Of a DNA stretch of 64,000 nt, positions 15,769 to 26,096 are shown one piece after another (the stretch's first letter is position 1; every line of letters starts with the position of its first letter). The notes beneath the pieces are model-generated. The model searched no databases. It saw only the letters and a list, made by a program, of their open reading frames with translations, and had not been told where the DNA came from. Where the stretch lies: positions 16,302 through 80,301 of the IMG/VR virus record IMGVR_UViG_3300046557_000512; one strand, given 5' to 3'. The translations under genes were made by a program, and so were the position numbers. Origin of the DNA: a virus.

Positions 15769-18700
15769 TCAGTCGGGGATGAATGACGAGTGGAGGGTGA
15801 TCGTGCCGGAGAATTGCAGCCGGTAGTTGCCGTCTGTCGCGTCGGGCGAGCTCGACTTGTCGATTTGCAGAGTTGGTCCGCTCCCTGGCGCCGTCGAGGT
15901 CGTCAGGTCGTAGTTCGACGGGCTTGCCGGCGTCAGGATACGAAGACGAGCCGTGAAGCCGGTAGAGGTCAGACTGTCGGCGTAGAGCTTGTAGGTCTCG
16001 CCAGCGGAAAGTGGCGCCAGGTTGTTCTGCTTGAAATCGAGCGCAGGCAGAGCTCCAAGATCCGTGCCGAAGCTGACGACGTCGCCATCCGAGACAAGGA
16101 AATCCTTCGACTTCAGCGCTACAGGCCAGCCTTGCCCGGAGCCGAGACGAATGAACGCGCCGGCCTGAAGACCCCCGGTAAAGACGGCGTTGCCGCCGAC
16201 CATCTGGAGCGTGAGCGTCCAGCCGGCGGTGGTCTGATTATAGAGCGAGATGTTGGACGCGCCGATCGCGACGTCCGACGTCAGAGTTCCATTGTCATCC
16301 TTTGCACGGAAGCTGATGAACGCAGCCGCGGCGCCAGCCACAACTTCCTTTTGGGCGTAGGCTTCGACCTTGCCGTTGACCGTAACAAGCGCTCCCTCGG
16401 TCGTGGTGACCCGCGACGACAGCGACGTGATGCTCGACGTAGCTGCCTGCGACGCAATCTCCTGGTCGGTCGCAGCACGGAATGATGCCCGATACCATTC
16501 GATCACCTTGGCCGCGCGCGTCAGTTGGGCCCAGTTCGACAAGGCGAACAGAACAGGCTCGGTTGCCGCTGCGTCTTGCAAGCGAACCAGTTTCGCGAAA
16601 CGATACGTGGTGCCCGCGACGCCTGCACCGACCGCGTTGCCGCTGCTGTCGGGATCAGAGAAAAAGTCGATCCGACCCACATCCACCTGATAGGAATTGC
16701 TGCTGTTGTAGCCTTGAAGCAGCATGCTCGACCCGGCCAGCGAACCGCTGATAAGCCTGACTTCTGCTTCCAGCACATACCAGCCGAGACGAAGCGTGCC
16801 TTGACCCATTGCGGTAGTGTTGTTCCAGCTCTGCTGATGTCCGCATTCTTCGGCGGCCGCCACCGTATCGCGAATGGCGAAGCCACCGCGAGGGCTGGTT
16901 ACGCGGGCGCGCGTGGCTGCACCGGTGTAGGCCCAAACGCTCCAATTATCGGGCGGGTTCGACGCGTTCGCCCACGCGTTGAAGAGCGGGTTGACGTTGA
17001 TCGAGTTGGCGCCGATCGTCGCGGCCAGGTTGGCGCTCGACAGCGCGGCAGCTGCGCTGGCCGACGATGCCGCTGCGAAGCTCTGCGCATTGGTCGCGCT
17101 GGTCGATGCGTTGCCCGCTTGCGTGGAGGCCGTGACGGCCGAGCCGGCCGCGGCAGTCGCGCTGTTCGACGCGTTCGTGGCGGACGTGTTTGCGTTCGAG
17201 GCTTGGGTGCTTGCAGTGGACGCGCTGCTCGAGGCGTTGCCGGCGCTGGTGTTGGCGGCGGTGGCCGATCCGCTGGCGGCAGTTGCAGACGTCCCCGCGT
17301 TGGTCGCGCTGGTCGAGGCATTCGACGCGGACGTCGCAGCGGCGGTCGCGGATCCAGCTGCATTGAACTGATCGGTGACGTCCTCGAACTTGCACGAGGC
17401 CAGCTGATAGGTGTTGCTCGCATTGAGCGCGGCAAAGATCGGCCTGATATAAACGCCACCGGCAGCAATGACCGTATCGCCCGACACCTCAGTGACGCGC
17501 GTCACCCAGGTGTTCTGGGTCAGGATGCCACTGCCCGTGGAGATATTGGTCGCCTGATTATAGGCGTCGTTCAGGTAGGTTAGGTAGCAGGCGAACTGAG
17601 GGCTGCCGACCGGCACGTTTGTGACGCGCGCCGTCATCGTGACGCGATAGCGCCTGCCCGCCTGCGCCTTCATCACGCCGATCGACGAGTAATAGGTCGA
17701 GCCCGCACCGTCGACTTCGAACACCTTGCCGATGCCCGTAACCGTTGGGAACCGGAAGGTGGCGTTGGTCTGTATCGACACCCTGGTCGCCGGGTCTCCC
17801 GTATAGCCGGCCTGCCAGAACTTGCCCTCTTGCGTGAAGTCGCTGGGGAAGGTCGCGGCGGCGCTTTGAAGCGCGCCTGCTGCCGAGCTCGAGGCCGAGA
17901 CCTGGGAAGCCAGCGCAGCACTCGCGCTGTTCGACGCGTTGGTCGCCTGGGTGCTCGCGGTAGAGGCGCTACCAGACGCAGCCGTCGCCGAGCCAGCCGC
18001 AGCCGTTGCCGAATTGGATGCGTTGGTCGCCTGCGTGGACGCTGTGTTGGCCGAGCCGGCCGCATTCGTCGCCGAAGTGGCCGCGGTGGTTGCACTGGTC
18101 GAAGCATTGCCGGCGCTGGTCGAGGCGTTCGTGGCGCTGGTCTGTGCAGCACTCGCGCTGGTCGAGGCATTCGTGGCGCTGGTCGAAGCAGTGCTGGCCG
18201 AGCTGGCCGCTGCCGACGCACTCCCCGCAGCGGCGGATTGCTCGGTGATGTCGCGGATGTAAAGCGCGGTGACATCGACACGGGCCGCGGTTGCAAGGTT
18301 GGCCCCAGTGACATCGCGGTTGGTCAGAAGGCCCAACCGAAATACTTCCCCGGCAACCCCAGACGTCGTCGTGTCATAGGTCCAGGTGAGCGTCTGAACG
18401 GTGCCGTCGAGGAGAACGTAGGGAGACAGAACAACGTTGCCGCTATTGGCCTTCGCCGCGTTGAAGCGCGTCAGATATGCGCCCGCGTAGTTTGCGGCCG
18501 ATCCCGATACCTTCTTGATGACCGCGACAAGCTGATACTTGCGACCAGGCGCCCACACGATCTTGCTGTTGCACCAGGCGCCCCACGGATACGAAGCGGC
18601 CGCGGTGTCGAGCTGGATCGTCTTTCCGTCCGTCGACATGGTGTTAGCCGGCAGCGAACCATCGGCGTAGTTGGTGAACGCCTGCGTGAAGATCCCAGCC

Positions 18701-20982
18701 GACACGGACTGCGGGAACGTGCTGGCGAGCGACGACATCGCGTCTGAGGCGCTGTTACTGGCAACTGTGGCGCTCGAAGCCGCCGCGCTCGCTGAACCCG
18801 ACGCATTCGTGGCACTGGTCGAAGCTTGACCCGCTGACGTGCTCGCATTGCCCGCCGAGGTGTTTGCAGCGGTTGCGGAGGTCTGCGCGGCAGTTGCCTG
18901 CTGACCAGCGGTTGTCGCGGACGACGCGGCATTCGAAGCCGACGTGCTCGCAGCGGTCGCGCTGGTGGCTGCATTGGTGGCGCTGGTGCCGGCGTTGGTT
19001 GCTGCCGTCGTAGCCACCCCGGCCTGCGTGGTGGCCGTCGATGCACTGCCGGTCGCACTGGTCGCGCTGTTCGACGCGTTCGTCGCATAGGTGTTGGCGT
19101 TGCTCGCCGAGGTGCTGGCGTTAGTGGCGCTGGTCGAGGCGGCCGACGCGGATGTGCCAGCGGCGGTCGCGGATCCAGCCGCGCTCGAGGCAGAGGTTGC
19201 CGCGGCGTTGGCGCTGTTGGACGCCGCCGTCTGCGCGGTGACGTCTGTGATCGTCAGGCGGCGGATTTGAACCGTCGTCGATGTCGCGCCCCCAGCGAAG
19301 GCTTGTGCATACGGGCGCAGCCACACTGAGCCGGCCGGCCAGGCGGCAATCCCAGCACTGGCAGTGTCGCTGACAGTGACCGACATGGTCTGAACGGAGC
19401 CGTTCATGACCGGCCCGTTGTTGGTCCCGGCTCCGACCGAAGCGTAGGATGCGTCGAGTCCCCGCACGTTCATTTGCACGGTAGTCGACGCGTTGCCAGT
19501 GCCGACGATCGCGGTCTGCTGGTATTCGACCTCGAACTTGTAGATCTTGCCCGGCGTCGCTGGAACGACGGCGCGTGTGGTAAAGATGAATGAGCTGCCA
19601 GAGACGACCGTCTGCTGGTAAACAGGCCCGTAGCCCGCCGCTGTCGCGTTCGACGGCAACCCAGCGCTCGAGGACGGCGAGCCTGCGATGGAACCCAGCA
19701 CGAAGTAGTCCCCAGTGCCGTCGTAGCGGTCAGGGAGCGTCTTCACGGCGTTGATATTGGCCGATACCTGCGAAGCAGCAGCAGCGGCGGCTGAGTTGCT
19801 CGAGTTGGTGGCGCCCGTGCTGGCCGTCGTGGCGGAACCGGCCGCAGCAGTCGCGCTGTTGCCGGCGTTGGTCGCGCTGGTCTGCGCTTGGGTGCGGGCC
19901 GTCTCAGCCGCGGTTTGTGCGGCGACCGATGCTGCGCGGGCGGTGTCCGAATTGGTAGCGGCTGTTTGAGCGGCGGTCTGTGCGCTCTGAGCGGCCGTCA
20001 GCGCCGTTTGAGCGGCACCCTGGGCCGCGGTGGCGTTGGTCGCCGCCGTGTTCGCGGTGTCGCGGTAGCCCTGCGCGGAGGTCGCGCTGGTGGCCGCGGC
20101 GGCAGCGCTGGCGGCGGCTGCCGCGGTGCTCCCGTAGGTCGCTTCCAGCTGATCCTGGCGCGTGGTGATGTCGTCGATGTTCTCGAGGACGGTGTCGACG
20201 GGGATGCCGCCTACATGGTGCGTGTCGTTAGAGGTGCCCTGCCCCGTGATGACGTCGCCGTCGTGGATGAGGTTGCCGTTGCTATCCCTGATGTTGCCGG
20301 CATGGCCCATGTCGTTCCCGAGAGAGCCGCCGACGGTCGCGCCGTCTTCGGGTTTCCCAGGGCCGGTGACGCCGCCCCAGTTCGCCAGCTGGCTCGCGCG
20401 ATCAGCAAGAGACGCGTCGAGATCGGCCTGCTTCGCCGCGACCGCTGCGAACGCAGTTTGGAAGTCTGCTTGAACGATGCCGGGCGTGTCGCCAGTGAAG
20501 TCGTTCCACGCGGGCTTTCCACCGGCCGACAGGGTGTTGAGGTAGACATCGAGCGCCGTCTTGGCGGCGAGCAAAGCGGAGCGCGCGCTATCCAGACCAC
20601 CAAGCTGCACTGCCTTGGCGGCCGAAGCGGCCACACTGGCCGCGATCTGGTTGTAGGTCGTGACCAGCGAGGGTTTCTCGCCGCGCGAGAGGATCCCGTC
20701 GCTCGTGATGCCAGCGAGGTCACTAATGACCTGACTGGCAGCGACGCTCATGATCGTACCGGTCACGTCGCCGGCGAAGGCGACGTTTGCCAGCGGCTGA
20801 TAATGCGCGCTCTTGGCGCCGATCAGGTTGCTGTAAATTGCCCCGCCCGCGGCGATGTCAGCATCGACCCGGCGGTAGGCGCGAACCTGGAAGGTGTAGA
20901 ACCGATCGGCGGCCACGCCGGGGAGGATGATCGAGCGCTTGTTGGGCTGGACGAACACACTGGTGGCTGCGGGGGTCGGCAT
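15769..20982 (-). CDS. Very long modular tail fibre protein (1737 aa)
   Basis: An N-terminal region continues the fibronectin-like character of the J-like protein. Then long Ala/Ser/Thr/Asn linkers (SATNAS-type heptad-like repeats) alternate with four beta-sandwich modules. The modules end in related signatures (TITDVTAQ, YIRDITEQ, KFEDVTDQ, then a diverged RAATDQE), which points to internal duplication. The modules resemble carbohydrate-binding jelly rolls, and the last 250 or so residues look like a fibre tip. It would mediate host recognition. Motif A copy 8 is 19 bases upstream of the ATG at 20982. Confidence 0.8.
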   Translation of the reverse strand: MPTPAATSVFVQPNKRSIILPGVAADRFYTFQVRAYRRVDADIAAGGAIYSNLIGAKSAHYQPLANVAFAGDVTGTIMSVAASQVISDLAGITSDGILSRGEKPSLVTTYNQIAASVAASAAKAVQLGGLDSARSALLAAKTALDVYLNTLSAGGKPAWNDFTGDTPGIVQADFQTAFAAVAAKQADLDASLADRASQLANWGGVTGPGKPEDGATVGGSLGNDMGHAGNIRDSNGNLIHDGDVITGQGTSNDTHHVGGIPVDTVLENIDDITTRQDQLEATYGSTAAAAASAAAAATSATSAQGYRDTANTAATNATAAQGAAQTALTAAQSAQTAAQTAATNSDTARAASVAAQTAAETARTQAQTSATNAGNSATAAAGSATTASTGATNSSNSAAAAAASQVSANINAVKTLPDRYDGTGDYFVLGSIAGSPSSSAGLPSNATAAGYGPVYQQTVVSGSSFIFTTRAVVPATPGKIYKFEVEYQQTAIVGTGNASTTVQMNVRGLDASYASVGAGTNNGPVMNGSVQTMSVTVSDTASAGIAAWPAGSVWLRPYAQAFAGGATSTTVQIRRLTITDVTAQTAASNSANAAATSASSAAGSATAAGTSASAASTSATNASTSASNANTYATNASNSATSATGSASTATTQAGVATTAATNAGTSATNAATSATAASTSASNAASSATTAGQQATAAQTSATAANTSAGNASTSAGQASTSATNASGSASAAASSATVASNSASDAMSSLASTFPQSVSAGIFTQAFTNYADGSLPANTMSTDGKTIQLDTAAASYPWGAWCNSKIVWAPGRKYQLVAVIKKVSGSAANYAGAYLTRFNAAKANSGNVVLSPYVLLDGTVQTLTWTYDTTTSGVAGEVFRLGLLTNRDVTGANLATAARVDVTALYIRDITEQSAAAGSASAAASSASTASTSATNASTSASAAQTSATNASTSAGNASTSATTAATSATNAAGSANTASTQATNASNSATAAAGSATAASGSASTASTQATNASNSASAALASQVSASSSAAGALQSAAATFPSDFTQEGKFWQAGYTGDPATRVSIQTNATFRFPTVTGIGKVFEVDGAGSTYYSSIGVMKAQAGRRYRVTMTARVTNVPVGSPQFACYLTYLNDAYNQATNISTGSGILTQNTWVTRVTEVSGDTVIAAGGVYIRPIFAALNASNTYQLASCKFEDVTDQFNAAGSATAAATSASNASTSATNAGTSATAASGSATAANTSAGNASSSASTASTQASNANTSATNASNSATAAAGSAVTASTQAGNASTSATNAQSFAAASSASAAAALSSANLAATIGANSINVNPLFNAWANASNPPDNWSVWAYTGAATRARVTSPRGGFAIRDTVAAAEECGHQQSWNNTTAMGQGTLRLGWYVLEAEVRLISGSLAGSSMLLQGYNSSNSYQVDVGRIDFFSDPDSSGNAVGAGVAGTTYRFAKLVRLQDAAATEPVLFALSNWAQLTRAAKVIEWYRASFRAATDQEIASQAATSSITSLSSRVTTTEGALVTVNGKVEAYAQKEVVAGAAAAFISFRAKDDNGTLTSDVAIGASNISLYNQTTAGWTLTLQMVGGNAVFTGGLQAGAFIRLGSGQGWPVALKSKDFLVSDGDVVSFGTDLGALPALDFKQNNLAPLSAGETYKLYADSLTSTGFTARLRILTPASPSNYDLTTSTAPGSGPTLQIDKSSSPDATDGNYRLQFSGTITLHSSFIPD

Positions 20983-21001
20983 CCCCGCATTATAGGTTAT
21001 T

Positions 21002-21025
21002 GCATGTGTGTTGTCACCTATGCAC
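21002..21025 (-). promoter_or_regulatory. Motif A copy 8
   Basis: GTGCATAG ... ACACACATGC on the minus strand, immediately after the stop of the J-like gene and 19 bases before the fibre start. Confidence 0.75.
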
Positions 21026-21028
21026 TAG

Positions 21029-24000
21029 CTACGTTGCGGAGCTGGTCACCATCACCTCAAATCCATCGATTGAAGCCTCGTCGCCAGTCCAGCCCCACTC
21101 AAAGCTGATGTCGGCCGAGCCGTCCGTGTTGACAGTGTGATCGACGTCTGTGCCGACCTCAGTTGTAGGCGCCGGGATCGCGGCGCCGTTGCGGTTATTC
21201 TGCGACAGGAAGTCGGCCATGATCGACCCAGGGGCGATCGCGATATCGAACGACTTTTGGACCCAGGGCGACTCCGACGTTTCGCTGACCGAGCGCACCT
21301 GCGCGACCCAGCCGCCCGTTTCGAGGCCGGTGATCGTCACGAGCAGTGAGCTGTGAACGCCAAGGCTGCTCCAGTCGGCCGCGGTCGACTTGCGATACTG
21401 CACCTCATATCCGGTGACGCCGGTCGCGTCGGCCGGCGGCGAGATGACGACGTCCGCTGTGCCGTCGACCTGGAAGTTCTTCGGTACGACCGCGATCTCT
21501 TCGGGCGGATCGAGGTCGGAATAGGTCACAGAGATGGTGCCGCGGACACCAGGGGCCGTCGGCAACGGGGCGCGATCGCCATGCTTGTTGTAGGCGCACA
21601 CGCGAAACTCCACCACGTCGCCGGGGTTCGCGGTCACCATGTATTCAGCGACGTTCACGGCCGAGCCGATCGGACGAAGCGGCCCTCCATTCACGCCCAT
21701 ATAGACGTCCGCACCCGCGTAGTTGCGGATGCCGGCGGCGCTCCAATGGACGCGGGCGCTGATGGACTTGCGGTTGGCCTCGACCAGACGCTCATAGTCG
21801 AACAGCACCGTCTGGACATGACCGACCGCTCGATCTGACAGCGAAGTCACCGGCGTCGGGATCTCGACCTCGGGAGGCCCATACACCAGCTCGTTATATT
21901 CACCGAACGAGAGCTTGCGCTTCTCGATACCAGTGCCTTCGATGCCGATCAGGGTGTAGATCCGCGGCGTATCGGTGACCTCGCCGAAGATGAAATTGCG
22001 TAGAGCGTCAGGCGCCCCCGGCAACGGCGTCGACACATCGACAAAGGTCTGCGTCACCTCGGCGGCGGGCGCCACGACTGGGCACTCGATCACTGCGTCG
22101 GTATCCCAAAACGCAACCTGGGCGCCGACCGTGAAGCCAACGGTGCTGTCGAGCAGGATGGTATCATAGGTCCCGCCCTTCACGAGATCCACAACCTCGG
22201 CGTCCGCGGTGCCGCATGTCACGCGCATCGGCGGCGCAGCCGTCGACAGCGAAGCATTCGTCGGCAGGAGAATGCGATTGCCGACGACGTTCGAGATAAC
22301 CGCCGTGCCGGCGGCCGTGGTGTCAAAATGGACCATCAAGGCATATTGCTTGCCTGGGATCAGGTTGACCTCTTGATCGAGCTGAACACGGGTCGTCGTC
22401 GAGCCAAAAGCCGTGCGGCCACTCTGGCTCCACTCCATCATCGGATGACTGATGAGCGCGTTCTCGCCGATCGTCAGGTTGATCGACTCGAGGCCGGTTT
22501 CGAAATCGATGGAGCGGATCAGGACCCGGTTGGCATAGATGAAACGCCACAGCTGTGCAGTTGCCTGCGCGATGTTGTCGACGCCGGGCAGTTCCAAAGC
22601 CGCCGTGCGCTTGGCTTCGTTGAACAGCACCGCCTTCGGATCGACGTATCGAATCGTCTTCTCTTTGTTGCGGTCGTTCTTGTCATAGAAGGACAGCTCG
22701 AACTCATTCGCGCGATCCGTCATACCCATATAGGTCACCTGGAAGGTGCCCTTGTGGATGTTGCCGGCGCCGAACATCGTTACCGGGTCGCGCGGTCGGT
22801 CGATTGCGACGCTCAAGCGGCGGCCGAGCGGAACAGGGGCCGCATAAGCCACGCGCAAGACGGTCGCCAGCGCGTCGCCCACGTTGCTGGATTCGGCGAA
22901 AACACCGTTGAAAGTGATGCCTTTGTCGACGCAGTATTGAGCGAAATCGACCCACGCCGGCCAGTCGATCTGATCCAACGGGAAGCCGCAACCGCGCTGC
23001 TCGCCGCAAAGGATGTCGAGACAGATCCAAGCGGGGTTGGCTGACCAACGCTTGACCGTCTTGTTACCCTCGACGTCATATTCCTGAAGGATGCAGCCGC
23101 GCGTGCGGGCTGTCACCGTCGGGATTTGGTTGAGCTGTTCGCTCAGCTTGATGCGCAGGCTCAGGTTGGCCGTGCCGCGCAGGGCAACTTGCTCGGTCTG
23201 GATCTCCGCGACGTCGGTGAGATAGACCTCGTCAACCTTGTATTGGTCGGTAGAGGTCGCGGTGGTCCGCCTAATCCGCACCTCGTGATAGGCCAGATTA
23301 AGAGGGCCGCTTTCGAACGACTTTCGAATCGCACGCGTGCGGCTGTCCTGGACCGTGATCTGTCCGGTCTGGTTGTGCGGGTAAACCACGACCTGCGTGA
23401 TCGTCGCCCCAGGGATGTCGATGTTGACGTCCCCGCCGCCGGGGTTCTGGATCTCGTAATAGTCGCCGCCGACCGGAGAAATATCGGTCTGCCCCACGAC
23501 AGACCCGTCACCTGACGGGTCGAAATTATAACCGTATGCGCCAGGATCAGCGATCGTCGGCGACATGGAAATCCATTCGCCACCGTCGATGCGATAGCGT
23601 GCCTCAGCACCCGTCTCCAGTGCGGCGCTCTGCTGGTAGCCCTTGCTGGCCCACACCTTCATCAAGAGCCCGTTGATGAGCGGATTGTTGAACCAATTGC
23701 TATTCTGGTAATTGCTCGGATTGCCGCTCGCGCCCGTCCAACCCGAGACCGGCTGCTTGGTGACAGGGTCGAGCTCGCGGTATTCCATCACGAAGGTGAC
23801 GCTTCGTGTGCTGTAGGTGCCCTTCTTCTTATCGACGTTGACCAGACCCGTCGTGAAGGAGACGTCAAAGCGCACATGATCGACGGGCGTCGTGGTCTGG
23901 TGGATGACGTCAGCCGTGTCGATCTTGACGCTCTTGTTCACCTGGCGCAGCGAACGCCCGAACCAAGGGTTGACGTCCTCGGTCAGCGTCCCCTTCTTGA

Positions 24001-24685
24001 GGATCGTTTGAACGTCGGTGAAGTTGCTGATCGGCTGCTCATTGAGCTCGAGGTCATAGACGCCCTCAATCTCCCCATCGTTGAGCACAGCTCGCAGATA
24101 GAGATACTGATCGTCGCCGACGTTCTCCGTATACGTGTCGGCAAAGTTTCCGCCGGTGCGGAACTCGCCATAAACCACTTGATACGGGATGTTCTCGGTC
24201 GCGCTATTCTTCGCGCCGTCGATACCATAGGAATTATTGTTCTGGTCTGCCGGCGTTTTCGGCTTCGGCGTCAGGAGCAGAGCGTTGATGACCCCGGCGA
24301 CCGCCATTCCGACGGCCAACGCGCCGGGGATGCCGATGATCGGGGCGAGAAAGACGAGTGAGGCCACGACGGCCGCGATCGTCACAACCATGCGAAGGAT
24401 CGACTTCAGGCCGTCGCCTCCCTGCGGGACCAGCAGCAAACCAATGACGTCACCGGCGTCGATCGCCACCGTCTTGGCGTCAGCGAGGTCGACCTCACGC
24501 CCATTGACGAAAACCATCCACTCGCACTCGGCCGGCAAGCCATCGAGATATGTCGCCAGCGGCTGACCCGTTTGATGGACCAGCTCGTGGATCTCGACTG
24601 TCGACGGCGCGAAGACGTCGTAGAGCAGGCGCAGCTCGACCTCATCGGCCGCGCAGGTCGACGCAGGAGCGAGAATTTCCCTCAT
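21029..24685 (-). CDS. Tail tip attachment protein, lambda gpJ-like (central tail hub)
   Basis: At 1218 aa it has an N-terminal ubiquitin-like segment (VFVNGREVDLADAKTVAIDAGD), then two hydrophobic helices (about 97-137) as in gpI/TipI, and then the J-type hub (YGIDGAKNSATENIPYQVVYGEFRTGG and NDGEIEGVYDLELN). Fibronectin-III-like domains lie at the C-terminus. The layout suggests a fusion of tail assembly protein I and gpJ. It closes the tail tip and contacts the host. Its ATG overlaps the NlpC/P60 gene stop by four bases. Confidence 0.85.
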   Translation of the reverse strand: MREILAPASTCAADEVELRLLYDVFAPSTVEIHELVHQTGQPLATYLDGLPAECEWMVFVNGREVDLADAKTVAIDAGDVIGLLLVPQGGDGLKSILRMVVTIAAVVASLVFLAPIIGIPGALAVGMAVAGVINALLLTPKPKTPADQNNNSYGIDGAKNSATENIPYQVVYGEFRTGGNFADTYTENVGDDQYLYLRAVLNDGEIEGVYDLELNEQPISNFTDVQTILKKGTLTEDVNPWFGRSLRQVNKSVKIDTADVIHQTTTPVDHVRFDVSFTTGLVNVDKKKGTYSTRSVTFVMEYRELDPVTKQPVSGWTGASGNPSNYQNSNWFNNPLINGLLMKVWASKGYQQSAALETGAEARYRIDGGEWISMSPTIADPGAYGYNFDPSGDGSVVGQTDISPVGGDYYEIQNPGGGDVNIDIPGATITQVVVYPHNQTGQITVQDSRTRAIRKSFESGPLNLAYHEVRIRRTTATSTDQYKVDEVYLTDVAEIQTEQVALRGTANLSLRIKLSEQLNQIPTVTARTRGCILQEYDVEGNKTVKRWSANPAWICLDILCGEQRGCGFPLDQIDWPAWVDFAQYCVDKGITFNGVFAESSNVGDALATVLRVAYAAPVPLGRRLSVAIDRPRDPVTMFGAGNIHKGTFQVTYMGMTDRANEFELSFYDKNDRNKEKTIRYVDPKAVLFNEAKRTAALELPGVDNIAQATAQLWRFIYANRVLIRSIDFETGLESINLTIGENALISHPMMEWSQSGRTAFGSTTTRVQLDQEVNLIPGKQYALMVHFDTTAAGTAVISNVVGNRILLPTNASLSTAAPPMRVTCGTADAEVVDLVKGGTYDTILLDSTVGFTVGAQVAFWDTDAVIECPVVAPAAEVTQTFVDVSTPLPGAPDALRNFIFGEVTDTPRIYTLIGIEGTGIEKRKLSFGEYNELVYGPPEVEIPTPVTSLSDRAVGHVQTVLFDYERLVEANRKSISARVHWSAAGIRNYAGADVYMGVNGGPLRPIGSAVNVAEYMVTANPGDVVEFRVCAYNKHGDRAPLPTAPGVRGTISVTYSDLDPPEEIAVVPKNFQVDGTADVVISPPADATGVTGYEVQYRKSTAADWSSLGVHSSLLVTITGLETGGWVAQVRSVSETSESPWVQKSFDIAIAPGSIMADFLSQNNRNGAAIPAPTTEVGTDVDHTVNTDGSADISFEWGWTGDEASIDGFEVMVTSSAT

Positions 24686-25059
24686 TGGGGCACGCCGTAT
24701 GTGTAAGCGGCCAAGGGCGTGAACGGCCCCGAGAGGAGCCGCGGCGCGGTTACCCCGCCTTCGATCGCGTGAATGAAGCGGTCAGAGCCGAGGCAGACAC
24801 CGACATGGGCGCCAACACCCTCGAGCCGGAACGTCACCAACGACATCGGCGTGCCCATCGGCACACGCTGCCAACGCGCTTCATTGGCGCTGATCAATGC
24901 AGCCACCTCTTCGTTCGTGCCAGGCGACGTGAAGTCCGGCACGACGATCCCGGCACGACGGAACATCTCGATCGCCAGGCCGTAGCAATCATAGCTGTTC
25001 GGGCCGCGCGCGCCACGCTCAAACGGCTTGCCGAGAAGGTCGATATAGGGCGGGATCAT
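24682..25059 (-). CDS. NlpC/P60 peptidase of the tail tip (gpK-like)
   Basis: The Cys-His core is visible: NSYDCYGLAIEMF (nucleophile Cys) and GAHVGVCLGSDRFIHA (His). It cleaves peptide crosslinks in peptidoglycan during DNA entry. I take the ATG at 25059, giving 125 aa. An in-frame ATG at 25095 would add MANNTHACYDCA, but those codons are motif A copy 9 and its flank. Confidence 0.8.
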   Translation of the reverse strand: MIPPYIDLLGKPFERGARGPNSYDCYGLAIEMFRRAGIVVPDFTSPGTNEEVAALISANEARWQRVPMGTPMSLVTFRLEGVGAHVGVCLGSDRFIHAIEGGVTAPRLLSGPFTPLAAYTYGVPQ

Positions 25060-25075
25060 CGCGCAATCATAACAC

Positions 25076-25099
25076 GCATGCGTGTTGTTTGCCATGCGC
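25076..25099 (-). promoter_or_regulatory. Motif A copy 9
   Basis: GCGCATGG ... ACACGCATGC on the minus strand. It abuts the stop codon of the gpL-like gene and lies 16 bases before the preferred start of the NlpC/P60 gene. Confidence 0.75.
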
Positions 25100-25722
25100 T
25101 AGATATTCATCGGCACAAGGCCGGGCAGCCCGCGGAAGTTGAGGCTGTTGTTCTTCGCCTTGCAGCCGCCGGCGCCCTCCAGGACATAAGTGCAGGTGGT
25201 TTCGGCGCCGGCGTATCCGCAGCCAAAACCCTTGAACCGCCACGCGCAGCGCTCGCGCGACTGACGATACTTGGGGAACTGGATCTGCAGCGGGTTCTCG
25301 GCGCCCAGGGTTGCGGTGATGACGAAGTCCTTGGCCGACGAGCCGAGCACAGAGAAGCGCTCGCGGATCTCGGCGGGGAAGTCGAGGCGGGCAGCGTTGA
25401 CGACCGTGAGAACGACCTCAGAGAAAACGCCGCCGGCGTAAGCCTCGAGCCTCGACTGGATCATCAGGCTGGGATCACGCGCGGTCAACGTGACGTCGGG
25501 AGCCGAACCCTGTTTCTGCACCACGTTGAGGTCGAAGTTGGCCGCGTAATAGATGTTGCCCTCGAACTCGACGTTCTCGGTGTTCGTGACGATGCGGACC
25601 ACCTCCTCCACCACGCGAGTGTTCGGGTTGGTGATGTTGAGGTCGAGCAGAATCAGAAACGCGGTAGCCGACGACAGCTTATTCTTTTCGATGACCGTCG
25701 CGACGGACAGATGGCGAGCCAT
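25099..25722 (-). CDS. Minor tail protein, lambda gpL-like
   Basis: At 207 aa it carries the four-cysteine C-terminal signature of the gpL family (CAWRFKGFGCGYAG, then TTCTYVLEG and GGCKAKNN). In lambda this binds an iron-sulfur cluster. It is part of the tail tip, between the gpM-like and gpK-like proteins, in the standard lambda order M-L-K-I/J. Its ATG overlaps the gpM-like stop. Confidence 0.82.
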   Translation of the reverse strand: MARHLSVATVIEKNKLSSATAFLILLDLNITNPNTRVVEEVVRIVTNTENVEFEGNIYYAANFDLNVVQKQGSAPDVTLTARDPSLMIQSRLEAYAGGVFSEVVLTVVNAARLDFPAEIRERFSVLGSSAKDFVITATLGAENPLQIQFPKYRQSRERCAWRFKGFGCGYAGAETTCTYVLEGAGGCKAKNNSLNFRGLPGLVPMNI

Positions 25723-26096
25723 CAGACCTCCTTCATTTGGAATGTGGGTGACCAGCGCCGGGTCGTGCCGATCGCGCTTGGGTTCCAGTCGGGCTCTTTC
25801 TCGAAGCGGACCTGGCGATCGATACCGACCATGTAGTCGTGATAGATAAACGCGACGGTCGTAGTGTGATCGAGCCAGAACTGGTTGAGCATGTTGAAGT
25901 CGGCCTGGGTGAGGCCGATGAAGCCCGTTGTCACCTGGTCGCGGCCGCGGCGCGTGAACCGCGGACGGCGAGCCTCGTAGCCACCTTCTGCGTCCGCGCG
26001 GATATCCGCAACCTCATTCTTGATGTCGTATTTCGAGGGGCTCTCACCCAGCGAAAGCCCCGCGATCTTGGTGGGGAATGTCGTCGCGACCGTCAC
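25722..26096 (-). CDS. Minor tail protein, lambda gpM-like
   Basis: At 124 aa it reads GLSLGESPSKYDIKNEVADIR at the start and has a small beta-rich body (FNMLNQFWLDHTTTVAFIYHDY), the character of DUF2460/gpM-like tail tip proteins. Its position between tape measure and gpL-like gene fits. The ATG overlaps the tape measure stop. Confidence 0.7.
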   Translation of the reverse strand: MTVATTFPTKIAGLSLGESPSKYDIKNEVADIRADAEGGYEARRPRFTRRGRDQVTTGFIGLTQADFNMLNQFWLDHTTTVAFIYHDYMVGIDRQVRFEKEPDWNPSAIGTTRRWSPTFQMKEV

